A stretch of DNA of 64,000 nucleotides from Aliivibrio sifiae (GCF_002954715.1 NZ_MSCP01000001.1:1458118-1522117), one strand, 5' to 3'; numbered from the stretch's first letter, positions 18,014 to 26,789 are shown. Numbers and translations: made by a program. The notes: a model not told the origin generated them from the letters alone.

Positions 18014-18309
18014 AACCCACCTGTAATTTTGCTTTTATCTGTAATCACGGCAGGGGCATTAACCCCCTCACCTGACAGGCCGCACTTACCGTCTCTCGCT
18101 CTCACTAAACGCCCTTGTGGATCTCCCTTTAAATCTGCTTTTCCAAAACGTTTTTCAGTCCCGCATTTACCTGCAGCACAATGACCGCTATTGCCCGAAC
18201 TGGCTTGCGCTACAACGGCTTCTTCTACTGGTTCTGCTGCAGAAACCATCCCTGAATTAAACGCAATCACAGAGGTCATAACAATTGATAAAGTAAGTTT
18301 ATTGCTCAT
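18001..18309 (-). CDS. HvfA-like exported RiPP precursor (predicted copper-binding peptide)
   Basis: 102 residues from ATG 18309 (AAGGA about 8 bases upstream), overlapping the end of the upstream hydrolase gene. Residues 1-25 are a Sec signal ending in VSAA. The mature part is Gly/Lys-rich with only four cysteines: Cys44, Cys49, Cys76 and Cys100, in HCAAGKCG, DGKCG and GLCG. Two GKCG units recall the EGKCG repeat of HvfA-type metallophores, but they are 27 residues apart instead of in tandem. With hvfB and hvfC following, this is the likely substrate. Modification and copper binding are inferred from the family. Confidence 0.75.
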   Translation of the reverse strand: MSNKLTLSIVMTSVIAFNSGMVSAAEPVEEAVVAQASSGNSGHCAAGKCGTEKRFGKADLKGDPQGRLVRARDGKCGLSGEGVNAPAVITDKSKITGGLCGQ

Positions 18310-19255
18310 TGGTTTTATCCTTAACTGCATTCATTGGGAAACTAGATAGATCACGCGCCGCAAACACTTCACCTTTGTAATATTGTTTTATAATGTCTAG
18401 AGACTCTGCTTTAAATTTCAAGCTCAGGCCCATCATGTGATCAACAACAAGTAACTTAGGATTTATTTGAGCGGTTATTTTCCCAACCGTCGACGGTTTT
18501 GCATGCATAAATGCTGAAACTTCTTCGTCCGCACCCTCAGCAATTGCCATTGGCATCATTAAAATGTCAGCGCCCTTTGCAAAATCAACAAACCCAGGGT
18601 TAGTTCCGTTTTGATCAGCAGAAACAACAAAAACACCTTCACTAGTTTCAATTCGATAAGCAAGGCAAGGAACATTGCCGTGAGGAATACCAAATGCAGT
18701 GATTACCACTCCATCTTTATCGTATACTTTAGTTTCATTTTTTGATTGGTAAGGAACGTCAATCAAGGTGACAGGAAAGATCCCTTCGCCAGTAAGCAAG
18801 CCATTAAGGTAAGCATAAGCGCCTTTGTCTGAATTGAATTGCGCATCCATGTATTCAGTTAAACTTGGAAATCCAGCACCTGCGGTTGGTCCTGAAATAT
18901 CTAACGCATCTTCACGATTAAAGAAGAATCCACCTTTTAAAATGGCAGGTAGATCTGTTACGTGATCGGTATGGAAATGAGTGATACCTAAAAAGTCTAA
19001 ATCTTCAAGTTTTGCACCTGATTGTCCAAAACGAAGATAGGCACCACCTCCGGCATCAATCATAAATCTAGATTTTCCTTTCCACCAAATCACAGCAGCG
19101 GAAGAGGCACGAAGATCATCAGAAATAGGACCACCCGATCCTAATACTTGTAACGTGTATTCCTTGTCTAGTGGTTCCATACTAATGGCGTAGGCATTTG
19201 CTGCACCGAAAGTGAAACCAAGAGCAACAACGAGTGCTTTTAAAGGCTGTTTCAT
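18299..19255 (-). CDS. Exported metallo-beta-lactamase-fold hydrolase, first gene of the hvf operon
   Basis: 318 residues from ATG 19255, chosen because GAGG lies about 10 bases upstream and a clean signal peptide (residues 1-23, ending NAYA) follows. The MBL metal motif HFHTDH is complete (His93, His95, Asp97, His98), with later ligands in VSADQNG and VVDHMMG, so it is probably an active periplasmic di-zinc hydrolase of the RNase Z/phosphodiesterase branch. The substrate is unknown. Its last codons overlap the start of the HvfA-like precursor gene, so translation is coupled; it is not among the standard hvf genes I know. Confidence 0.82.
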   Translation of the reverse strand: MKQPLKALVVALGFTFGAANAYAISMEPLDKEYTLQVLGSGGPISDDLRASSAAVIWWKGKSRFMIDAGGGAYLRFGQSGAKLEDLDFLGITHFHTDHVTDLPAILKGGFFFNREDALDISGPTAGAGFPSLTEYMDAQFNSDKGAYAYLNGLLTGEGIFPVTLIDVPYQSKNETKVYDKDGVVITAFGIPHGNVPCLAYRIETSEGVFVVSADQNGTNPGFVDFAKGADILMMPMAIAEGADEEVSAFMHAKPSTVGKITAQINPKLLVVDHMMGLSLKFKAESLDIIKQYYKGEVFAARDLSSFPMNAVKDKTNEQ

Positions 19256-19646
19256 ATGTATTACCTCATATCTGATTATGAAAACTTTTGGGTGAGCTAC
19301 CAAAAGTTACGTTACTAAATCATCATTGTTTGATGTAAATCAAAGCAAGGCATAAAGTAAATGATCTCCAAAGTTAAATATATATTTGTATTTTTAACAA
19401 ACCATTAAGTTAAACTAAACGAAATGAGAGCTACTCATTCTTAAATGGAAAGAAAACAAGGTTATATTTACATAAATTCAAATACGTATAATTGCCTCGT
19501 TTATTACTTTCAATTTCAAACTGTCGCTTTTGTTCAATCTTTGTTTTTCTCTTTTATTTATTATTCACTCAAGAACAGCCCATCACTTATGGGTTTATCC
19601 ATACAATTACTAAATAGTTACCACCATCAAAGATAGGCAATAGAAA
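19256..19646. other. 391-base intergenic region between the MBL-hvf operon and the GNAT gene
   Basis: Holds the FNR box and probable hvf promoter in its first 90 bases. The rest is very AT-rich. A 63-codon open frame at 19445-19636 has no ribosome binding site and a composition typical of chance, so I see no gene there. Confidence 0.6.
19330..19343 (-). promoter_or_regulatory. Perfect FNR box upstream of the MBL-hvf operon
   Basis: TTGATGTAAATCAA on the plus strand is an exact match to the FNR consensus TTGAT-N4-ATCAA. On the minus strand a -10-like TAACTT (19309-19304) places transcription start near 19297, about 40 bases from the box centre, which is the class II activator position. The first gene starts at 19255. 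Confidence 0.75.
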
Positions 19647-20456
19647 ATGATCACTATCGTAAAAATTGAACAGCTAGAAGAATTAAGCACACTAAAAAAA
19701 GAGTACATTAAGCAAGCTACAGCGCCACTAGATGGTATGTGGTTATGCGGATTTGTACCGATGGCAGACCATTTTGGTTTTTATAAAAATGAAGAGTTGA
19801 TTGGATTTTGTTGTATAAATAGCGATGGTTATCTGCTTCAGTTTTACGTAAACCAACCAAATCACGCTCTTGCTGATGATATTTTCACTTCTATTATCAA
19901 TAAAGAAAACGGCGTTATTGGTGATGTGACTGGCGCTTTTTCTAGTACGGCAGAAACGCATTATTTATCACTATGTCTTGATCATGCAGCGAAAACCCAA
20001 GTAAATACGCTGATGTATCAACAAATCGAAAAATCAGTAAAGCAAAAGACTGACTTACCAATGGCAGCAGCAAGGGTTGAACAGCTAGCCGAATTTGTTG
20101 AATTTGCAAAAACAAACATAGGTGCGCCTGAAGAGTGGGTTACTGGGTATTATGCAAACCTAATTAGTCGCAAAGAGTTATTTGGTTACTGGAAGGATCA
20201 TAAGTTACTGGCTGCTGGTGAATGTCGTTTGTTTAACGAACATCAAACAGATCATGCTGATTTGGGAATGGTTGTTGCTGAATCTGAACGTGGGCAAGGA
20301 ATTGCGACTCAAGTGCTCACTTACTTGATTGCTTTAGCAAACGGTAAAGGGTTAACCGCCATGTGCTCAACTGAGAAAACAAATATTGCCTCACAGAAAG
20401 CCATTACTCGTGCCGGTCTTACCTCTTCACATCGTATTGTTCAGTTTGATTTTTAA
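19647..20456 (+). CDS. GNAT-family N-acetyltransferase
   Basis: 269 residues. The C-terminal half (about 130-269) is a GNAT domain with the acetyl-CoA loop in ESERGQGIATQVL followed by ALANGKGL and a conserved N-I-A-S-Q-K-A-I helix. The N-terminal half looks like a degenerate second GNAT-like module. The acceptor substrate cannot be told. It is monocistronic, followed by a hairpin shared with the convergent AraC gene. Confidence 0.82.
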   Translation: MITIVKIEQLEELSTLKKEYIKQATAPLDGMWLCGFVPMADHFGFYKNEELIGFCCINSDGYLLQFYVNQPNHALADDIFTSIINKENGVIGDVTGAFSSTAETHYLSLCLDHAAKTQVNTLMYQQIEKSVKQKTDLPMAAARVEQLAEFVEFAKTNIGAPEEWVTGYYANLISRKELFGYWKDHKLLAAGECRLFNEHQTDHADLGMVVAESERGQGIATQVLTYLIALANGKGLTAMCSTEKTNIASQKAITRAGLTSSHRIVQFDF

Positions 20457-20481
20457 ACTCAGCAACATATCAACTTAAATA

Positions 20482-20521
20482 CTAAAGCTAGTGACTTATT
20501 CTTTGAGTCATTAGCTTTATA
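20482..20521. terminator. Hairpin between convergent GNAT and AraC genes
   Basis: TAAAGCTA-TGACT pairs with AGTCA-TAGCTTTA with one internal mismatch and a 9-base loop. T-tracts on either side are weak, but the position between two stop codons supports a bidirectional terminator. Confidence 0.55.
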
Positions 20522-20542
20522 TTCTTCTTAAATGGATATTGG

Positions 20543-21373
20543 TTATTCAATTCCACCGTAAATATCAATCGTAAGATCTCGTTGCTTTGCGTACTCCCCA
20601 GGAGTAACTCCCAAAGTACTTTTCAAATAACGGATCAAATGTGGCTGATCACTAAAACCGAATTCGTACGCAACCGTTAACCAATCAATATCGGTTTCTT
20701 CTCGCTGATACAGATACGTAATTAACGCTTCTAATCGATTCATTGACTGGCATTGTTTTAAAGTAAAACCAGTAACTCGAACAAAACTTCGCTCTAACGT
20801 TCTTTGTGAGCAATGCAATAACTCCCCTAACTGAGCAATGGGCGTTTTCGCTAATAGAGGTAGCGCTTTTGTTGTCAGTTTATAATGTTTATCTTCTTCG
20901 GCTTTAGATAACCACGGTAACAATATCTCATCTAACTTAGTACAAAGCCTCTGAGGATCTTGTTTGGCTAGTTCAATCAGATCTATTTCATTTATCTCTT
21001 CAGTTTCAAATAACAGATTCAAATCTGCTAAGACAATAGTATCTGCTAATGATTGTTGTGGTTCTTGGTTTAATAAGTACAAAGCACCTACATGAAATTT
21101 AACCCCGATGATAGCAAAGCCATGAGAGTGATCCATCTGCAATGTCTTGCTGTATGGGTATAACCAATGTGACCCCTTTCCCTTTAATCGATCAGACTCA
21201 ATATCATAATGATAAGGCTGCTCAGGAATAGTAATGATCAAATGCCCTGCAGGCTCAGGGTTTAATTTTGGAAATGGGTTACTGTCTGTCTCTTCTGGTC
21301 TTTCTAAAAACCAATAACAATCGATCAGTTTAGCCACGTCCGAATTTTTAGGGGGGAGAATCCAATTGATCAT
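20543..21373 (-). CDS. AraC-family transcriptional regulator
   Basis: 276 residues from ATG 21373; an upstream in-frame TTG is less likely. The C-terminal 100 residues hold the two AraC helix-turn-helix motifs (AQLGELLHCSQRTLERSFVRVTGF and DWLTVAYEFGFSDQPHLIRYLK), ending in LGVTPGEYAKQR. The N-terminus begins ILPPKNSDVAKLIDCYWFLE, as in the DUF6597 sensor domain. It is divergent from the FAH-fold gene with about 210 bases between starts, so that gene is a candidate target. The ligand is unknown. Confidence 0.85.
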   Translation of the reverse strand: MINWILPPKNSDVAKLIDCYWFLERPEETDSNPFPKLNPEPAGHLIITIPEQPYHYDIESDRLKGKGSHWLYPYSKTLQMDHSHGFAIIGVKFHVGALYLLNQEPQQSLADTIVLADLNLLFETEEINEIDLIELAKQDPQRLCTKLDEILLPWLSKAEEDKHYKLTTKALPLLAKTPIAQLGELLHCSQRTLERSFVRVTGFTLKQCQSMNRLEALITYLYQREETDIDWLTVAYEFGFSDQPHLIRYLKSTLGVTPGEYAKQRDLTIDIYGGIE

Positions 21374-21581
21374 TACTAATACCAAACTATGCAGAGATGA
21401 CCCATTCTAACTGACTTATCTCATTAACAGCACAACAGATCACCATAATTATCTATATGATCCTATTCGTAGTTGAGCTAGAGATCTGATTTTTGACTAA
21501 AAACTCAACAGAGTTCGATTGTAAAATAACAACTTCAGGTAAACTCAACAATTCGTCGTTATTAAAACCAAGGATAGGAAA

Positions 21582-22196
21582 ATGAATTCGGTTCGTTTTG
21601 GAGAGAAGCTAATCACTCCATCTAAATTATTGTGTATTGGTCGCAATTACGTTGCCCACATTAATGAATTAAATAATACGATACCAGAACAAATGGTGGT
21701 ATTTAATAAACCGAACTCATGTATTACTTCTACACTTTCAGCTTTTCACCAAGAGCGTCTACATTATGAAGTAGAGATCTGTTTTCTGATTGAAAAAGAA
21801 CAGCTATCTGGCGTTGCGATCGGTTTTGATTTAACCAAACGAGATTTACAGTCTGAACTAAAAAGCAAAGGACTTCCTTGGGAGCGAGCAAAAGCATTTG
21901 ATGGCTCTGCGGTATTTAGCCGTTTTATCCCTCTTGATGGTATCGACATTAATCAACTTCAAATTGAGCTATTCATTAATAGTATGAGAGTCCAATGCGG
22001 ACAAGTAAGTCAGATGATTTACTCACCAGAAACCATCCTTGCCGATTTAAAATCCTACACCCAATTGTATGACGGTGATGTCATCATGACAGGTACACCT
22101 CAAGGTGTTGGAGAAATTCATATGGGTGATATTTTTCTTAGTCGCTTAAAGCTAGATGGAAAAACACTGATTGAAGCTGAGTGGGTAGCAAGATAA
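21582..22196 (+). CDS. Fumarylacetoacetate hydrolase-fold protein
   Basis: 204 residues, the compact FAH form (YcgM/FAHD1-like acylpyruvase or oxaloacetate decarboxylase group). Family signatures: LLCIGRNYVAHINEL, the metal-binding region HYEVEICFLI with its Glu pair, and GDVIMTGTPQGVG near the C-terminus. It acts in the cytoplasm on a C-C bond of a beta-keto acid; the exact substrate is unclear. AGGA lies a few bases before the ATG. It is divergent from an AraC regulator. Confidence 0.88.
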   Translation: MNSVRFGEKLITPSKLLCIGRNYVAHINELNNTIPEQMVVFNKPNSCITSTLSAFHQERLHYEVEICFLIEKEQLSGVAIGFDLTKRDLQSELKSKGLPWERAKAFDGSAVFSRFIPLDGIDINQLQIELFINSMRVQCGQVSQMIYSPETILADLKSYTQLYDGDVIMTGTPQGVGEIHMGDIFLSRLKLDGKTLIEAEWVAR

Positions 22197-22216
22197 CACC
22201 ACCCACCCCCTTAACC

Positions 22217-22537
22217 CTATGCTGAAAATACCCATAAGTTAAGCACTAAGAATACGATCATGCTGATAATCGTTGTCAGTAGCACATTCTTTGTTTTCCA
22301 TGCAATCAGAGCTGCAGTTAATGCTGCCCATAAATATGGATTCGACCCAGAAAGCGATAATTCATTTTCAGGCATAAATACAATCGGAGCCCAAATTGCA
22401 GTTAAGACCGCGGGGCTTGAATAGCTTAATAATCTCTGAGTTTGAGTGTTTAATCTAAGGGGTAATTTGGGTTCTAAAAACAGGTAACGGCTTAAAAACA
22501 CTAACGCCGTCATTGCTAAAATTGATATGAAAATCAT
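22217..22537 (-). CDS. azlD: AzlD-family branched-chain amino acid exporter subunit
   Basis: 106 residues with three to four membrane helices, the normal AzlD size. It contains FLSRYLFLEPKLPLRL and an Ala-rich third helix region. AzlC and AzlD together export branched-chain amino acids. Its ATG overlaps the azlC stop (ATGA), giving translational coupling. It is convergent with the FAH-fold gene. Confidence 0.88.
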   Translation of the reverse strand: MIFISILAMTALVFLSRYLFLEPKLPLRLNTQTQRLLSYSSPAVLTAIWAPIVFMPENELSLSGSNPYLWAALTAALIAWKTKNVLLTTIISMIVFLVLNLWVFSA

Positions 22538-23247
22538 CCTCTTTTCCCTCTTAATGTCTCTGTTAAATACCCTGCGACCATACCGCCAATACTCGCTATC
22601 ATTAAACTACCTTCAACTGAAAAATACGTCAGTGTGACAGATAAGATTAAGGCACTAATAACAGATACCAATACTGGGTTATTTTTAATGGTAGGTACAA
22701 CAATGGCAATAAAAGTCGCTGCCACCGCAAACTCTAATCCAAGCTCATTTAATGAGGGAATATAACTACCCGCAACAATTCCGGCTAAAGTTGCTGCATT
22801 CCAAAAGAAATAGAAACTGAATCCTGCACCTAATGCGTACCAACGATTAAATTGTTTTTCTGATTGGTGTCCACATACAGCAAACAATTCATCGGTTAAT
22901 AAAAAGCCAAGAGATAAACGCCAGCGAAGTGGTAATGGACTGATTTTATCTCTCATCGAGACACTATATAAAAAATGACGCGAGGTAATAAAAAACGTAG
23001 TCAGCAACATAGTTGTTAACCCTGCGCCTGTTTTGATCATCCCCATTGCGACTAACTGTGCTGAACCTGCAAACAAAATTGCTGACATAGCTTGACCTTC
23101 AAAAGGGGTTAGACCTACATCAATAGCAAATGAACCTGCTAATAACCCCCATGGTAATACTGCGATGCTAAGTGGGATCATCGCTAATGTTCCTTGCCAA
23201 AAAAGACGAGAATTTGAACAAGGCTGTGCGGCGGTATTTATATCCAT
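22534..23247 (-). CDS. azlC: AzlC-family branched-chain amino acid exporter subunit
   Basis: 237 residues with about seven membrane helices. It has the family's N-terminal GxxAMIPLSIAVLPWGLLAGSFA-type helix, FAGSAQLVAMGM and a TSRHFLYSVSMR loop. It forms the large subunit of an AzlCD exporter with the overlapping azlD. It lies 73 bases downstream of an AraC regulator on the same strand, so the regulator, azlC and azlD probably form one unit. Confidence 0.9.
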   Translation of the reverse strand: MDINTAAQPCSNSRLFWQGTLAMIPLSIAVLPWGLLAGSFAIDVGLTPFEGQAMSAILFAGSAQLVAMGMIKTGAGLTTMLLTTFFITSRHFLYSVSMRDKISPLPLRWRLSLGFLLTDELFAVCGHQSEKQFNRWYALGAGFSFYFFWNAATLAGIVAGSYIPSLNELGLEFAVAATFIAIVVPTIKNNPVLVSVISALILSVTLTYFSVEGSLMIASIGGMVAGYLTETLRGKRG

Positions 23248-23320
23248 AAACGACTCTTTATTAAATCAAATCAGCCTATATTAGAGCTGTATTCCTTTAC
23301 CTAAGATTGTACAAACTTGC

Positions 23321-24157
23321 TTAAAAAAGTTTGAGGTATTGCCCTGGAGTAATACCCATCGCTTTTTTAAAGTGACGATGTAAATGACTTTGATCGTGAA
23401 ATCCCGTTTCCTGGGCAGTATCAGACAAAGTATGCCCTTGTTTAAGAAGCTTACGAGCCATGCGTAAACGAGATTGAATTTGATAACTGTGTGGAGGAAG
23501 GCCAAACGCTTTTTGAAATGATCTAACTAGGTGGTAAGCACTCAAGTGACTAAGTCGTGATAGATCTTCAAGAGAAACATCTGCTTGAGGGAAATCGTCT
23601 AAGAATTCTTTTATTAAATACAGTGGTTTTTGAGCTTTAGAGATAGCTCCATCTGTATAACGCATTTTACTGTGCTTACACATGAGTTTAACTAAAACGC
23701 CATAAACTAAGGTTTCTCTTAATAAACGATTATCCGATTGTTCCAGCATGGTGAACACTAGCCTCAATTGGTTCGCTAATTCTGGATCATAAACCACAGG
23801 CTCGGCAAAATAAGGGGCTCCAACCTGCCCACAGCTCAATTCCCTGCTTAAACTTTCTAATTGCTCAGGTAAAGGATACATCGCTTTATACCCCCAACCA
23901 CCATCAGTTGCAGAATGCCCGCTGTGTATATCATCAGCATTAATTAAGATAATGCTGTCTTGCGGTGCGGTATGATTCCCCCCAGTGCGATAAAAATTTT
24001 GCGCACCACGTTCAATCACTCCAATGGTATACCCTTCATGACTGTGACGTGAGAAAGTCTGCTTTTCATAATCAGCATTTAATATTTCAAGCCCCCCAAG
24101 CTCTTCTGCTACTTGGTAGTGTGCTATTTCCTTTTTTACTTTCTCATTAGACATCAT
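23321..24157 (-). CDS. AraC-family regulator, probable regulator of azlCD
   Basis: 278 residues. The N-terminal AraC-binding cupin includes FSRHSHEGYTIGVIERG; the C-terminal HTH pair includes LEDLSRLSHLSAYHLVRSFQ and TAQETGFHDQSHLHRHFK, ending MGITPGQYLK. It lies directly upstream of and co-directional with azlCD, an arrangement common for local regulators of AzlC-type exporters. The inducer is probably an amino acid (inference). Confidence 0.88.
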   Translation of the reverse strand: MMSNEKVKKEIAHYQVAEELGGLEILNADYEKQTFSRHSHEGYTIGVIERGAQNFYRTGGNHTAPQDSIILINADDIHSGHSATDGGWGYKAMYPLPEQLESLSRELSCGQVGAPYFAEPVVYDPELANQLRLVFTMLEQSDNRLLRETLVYGVLVKLMCKHSKMRYTDGAISKAQKPLYLIKEFLDDFPQADVSLEDLSRLSHLSAYHLVRSFQKAFGLPPHSYQIQSRLRMARKLLKQGHTLSDTAQETGFHDQSHLHRHFKKAMGITPGQYLKLF

Positions 24158-24377
24158 TCATCATGAACACATTTAGACCTATTTACTAAAGTATATAGTA
24201 AGCCCTCTCATTTCTTTTGTACAAAATTGCGCATTATTATTTTTTCAATCTTATTAACAATAATATCTATATTTTTTAATGTATCGACTTTATATCACTA
24301 GGCGACTTTTTAATCATGGATCTTACCCCTTCACTACTATAAAATCCGCCCCTTGATTTATAATTCAAAATAAAATA

Positions 24378-25016
24378 ATGATTGATATTACTATTCTTCC
24401 TGTTTACTTAACTGCTGTTATCGCCCTACTTTTATTACCTGGCCCTGATATGCTGTTGATTGCAAGCTCAAGCATGAGTTATGGCCGTAAAGTCGGTTTA
24501 TTTGCCAGCTTAGGTAATGCGACCTCTGGCATTATTTTAACTTTGCTTGCTGCTTTAGGCGTATCTGCATTGATTGCTATGAGCCCTATTGCTTTAAAAG
24601 CATTACATCTCGTTGGTGGTGCCTACTTATTAAAAATGGGTTGGGATTGTATTCGAGCAAAAGCAGATGAAGCACCAGAATTACAACAAGGTTCAACAAT
24701 GGCGACCACGTTTTACCAACGTGCTTTAGTCAGTAATCTATTAAATCCTAAAGCATTAGTTTTCTTTGTGATGTTTTTGCCACAGTTTGTTTCTACCAAT
24801 ATAGCAGCAACCTCTGGCGAGCAAATGTTGGTGCTTGGCTTATTGCTTAACGTTCTTGGCTTAGTGTTTAACTTAATCTTAGTCGCTTTAGTGGGAACAC
24901 TTGGAAAGTCGCTAATCAATAACGTGAAATTCAGAACGTATCAACATAAATTCATGGGCGGGATTTTTATCATTCTTGCGTTGTGGATGCTAAGTTCTTT
25001 TGTGATGTCGTTTTAA
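24378..25016 (+). CDS. LysE/RhtB-family amino acid exporter
   Basis: 212 residues with about six membrane helices. LysE-family N-terminus: VIALLLLPGPDMLLIASSSMSYGRKVGL, then LLKMGWDCIRA and NLLNPKALVFFVMFLPQFV. The family exports single amino acids such as lysine, homoserine or threonine; the substrate is not predictable here. It is monocistronic, with a strong terminator right after it and no clear Shine-Dalgarno sequence. Confidence 0.9.
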   Translation: MIDITILPVYLTAVIALLLLPGPDMLLIASSSMSYGRKVGLFASLGNATSGIILTLLAALGVSALIAMSPIALKALHLVGGAYLLKMGWDCIRAKADEAPELQQGSTMATTFYQRALVSNLLNPKALVFFVMFLPQFVSTNIAATSGEQMLVLGLLLNVLGLVFNLILVALVGTLGKSLINNVKFRTYQHKFMGGIFIILALWMLSSFVMSF

Positions 25017-25037
25017 TTTCACTTTAGAGTACAAATG

Positions 25038-25068
25038 AAAACGGTGAGCCTCATAGCTCACCGTTTTT
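25038..25068. terminator. Strong bidirectional terminator
   Basis: A perfect 12-bp stem, AAAACGGTGAGC with GCTCACCGTTTT around a 6-base loop, lies between the convergent LysE and phosphohexomutase genes. Confidence 0.88.
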
Positions 25069-25085
25069 ATATTTACGCCTAAATA

Positions 25086-26789
25086 TTATAAACTTTTTTG
25101 ATGCTCGCTAATCAATCGAGTCATTGCTGCATTTGCTTTTATTTGAGTCTCCGCATAATCATCAGTTGGAGCTACCTCTGTTACCATCTCATAATAACAT
25201 TTCAGTTTTGGCTCAGTTCCTGAAGGACGAACTATTATACGAGATTCATCTTCTAGGTGATAAATCAGCACATCACTCGCAGGTAAATCGATGGATTCTG
25301 TTGATCCATCAGATAAGTAACGTAATGATGCCTTCAAATCTTCAGTCACGCTAATGTTAACGCCGGCAATCTGTGTTGGCGGATCCGCTCTTAATTTATC
25401 CCCAATTGGTGGAGAATTAGGAGCTAGTGCAATGCTTTGTTGCGCATTTACATATAAACCATGAGTGCGATAAATCAACTCTAATTCATCCCAAACACTC
25501 TTACCTTGCGTTGAAAGCTCTGCCGCTAATTGAGCAAAGGCAACTAAAGCAGATAACCCATCTTTATCCCACACTTCGCTACCAACGGTATAACCAAGCG
25601 CTTCTTCATAAGCAAAAAGAAATTGCTTCTCATCACTCTGTTTTTGCATTGCAACGTTAGTCAGCCACTTAAAACCAGTCAGCGTCTGAAAATACTCTGC
25701 ACCTTTTGCTTCTGCAATTTTCTTTAGCAAACGAGAAGACACAATCGTATTACCGACCAGCTGCTTAGTGGCATCCGTGTGTTTCAATAAATAATGTCCA
25801 AACAAGATACCAACTTGATCTCCTGTTAACATCTGATAACTACCGTCTATTTTTCTCGCAGCAAGAGCAAAGCGATCCGCATCGGGGTCATTAGCACAAG
25901 CAAGTTCAGCCTGTACTGAATCGGCCAGTGCAATCACCATATCCATCGCACCTTTTTCTTCTGGATTAGGGAAATTTACAGTAGGAAAAGTACCATCTGG
26001 CTCTCTTTGTTCTGCCACGCTCACCACATGATTAAATCCAGCATCACGTAATAAGGTCTCTGCCATATCAGCACCCACACCATGCATTGCGGTATAGGCA
26101 ATCGAAATGGCTGATGGGTTAGTATGATTTGAAAGCAGTGGATTACTATTCATTGCATCGCGGTAGCTTTGATAATATTCATCATCCAACAACACTAACA
26201 GCCCTCGTCCTTCAGCATCACTCAAAGACATCAACGGAATAGGCTTAGTCGCAGCAATATCTATCTCATTAGCAATACCAGAATCATGCGGTGGAATAAT
26301 TTGCGCCCCATTCTCCCAATATACTTTAAAACCATTATATTCTGGTGGGTTGTGGCTTGCAGTAACCACTACGGCTCCGGCTGCATTAAACTTCTTGATC
26401 CCATAAGCCACAATAGGTGTCGCTGCTACTTTGGTTGTTAAGAACACCTTAATACCTAATGCGGTTAATACACTGGCGGTATCATGAGCAAATTGCTGAG
26501 AGTCAGTGCGACCATCATAACCAATCACAACCCCTCTTTGGCTTGCATTTGTAATGTGTTCAATTAAGTAATGACCTAAGCCTGTTGCTGTCTCTTGGAT
26601 CACGAGTCGATTCATTCGGTTCGGCCCAGCACCTACCATGCCACGCAACCCTGCAGTACCAAATTGCAGACGAGAAGAAAAACGATCTTCTAATTCAGAG
26701 ACATTATTACTATCAACAATGCATTGAAGTTCTTCACGTGTTTTTGGATCTGGATCTCTCGTTAGCCATTCTGTTATTTGCTGCATCAT
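25086..26789 (-). CDS. Phospho-sugar mutase (phosphoglucomutase/phosphomannomutase, PGM2-like)
   Basis: 567 residues, the size of the PgcA/PGM2 branch of alpha-D-phosphohexomutases, longer than ManB/GlmM. Domains: N-terminal FGTAGLRG, the phosphoserine loop TASHNPPEYNG, the metal loop NDPDADR, sugar-binding EEALGY and the phosphate-binding RPSGTEPK near the C-terminus. It interconverts hexose-1- and hexose-6-phosphates in the cytoplasm. It is divergent from ldhA with about 250 bases between them. Two adjacent ATG codons are possible starts. Confidence 0.92.
   Translation of the reverse strand: MMQQITEWLTRDPDPKTREELQCIVDSNNVSELEDRFSSRLQFGTAGLRGMVGAGPNRMNRLVIQETATGLGHYLIEHITNASQRGVVIGYDGRTDSQQFAHDTASVLTALGIKVFLTTKVAATPIVAYGIKKFNAAGAVVVTASHNPPEYNGFKVYWENGAQIIPPHDSGIANEIDIAATKPIPLMSLSDAEGRGLLVLLDDEYYQSYRDAMNSNPLLSNHTNPSAISIAYTAMHGVGADMAETLLRDAGFNHVVSVAEQREPDGTFPTVNFPNPEEKGAMDMVIALADSVQAELACANDPDADRFALAARKIDGSYQMLTGDQVGILFGHYLLKHTDATKQLVGNTIVSSRLLKKIAEAKGAEYFQTLTGFKWLTNVAMQKQSDEKQFLFAYEEALGYTVGSEVWDKDGLSALVAFAQLAAELSTQGKSVWDELELIYRTHGLYVNAQQSIALAPNSPPIGDKLRADPPTQIAGVNISVTEDLKASLRYLSDGSTESIDLPASDVLIYHLEDESRIIVRPSGTEPKLKCYYEMVTEVAPTDDYAETQIKANAAMTRLISEHQKSL

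Noticed and set aside
19445-19636. 63-codon open frame upstream of the GNAT gene
   Set aside because: No ribosome binding site, AT-rich chance composition, and it runs nearly into the next gene.
23281-23505. Open frame on the minus strand overlapping the AraC gene
   Set aside because: A shadow of the AraC C-terminus in another frame.
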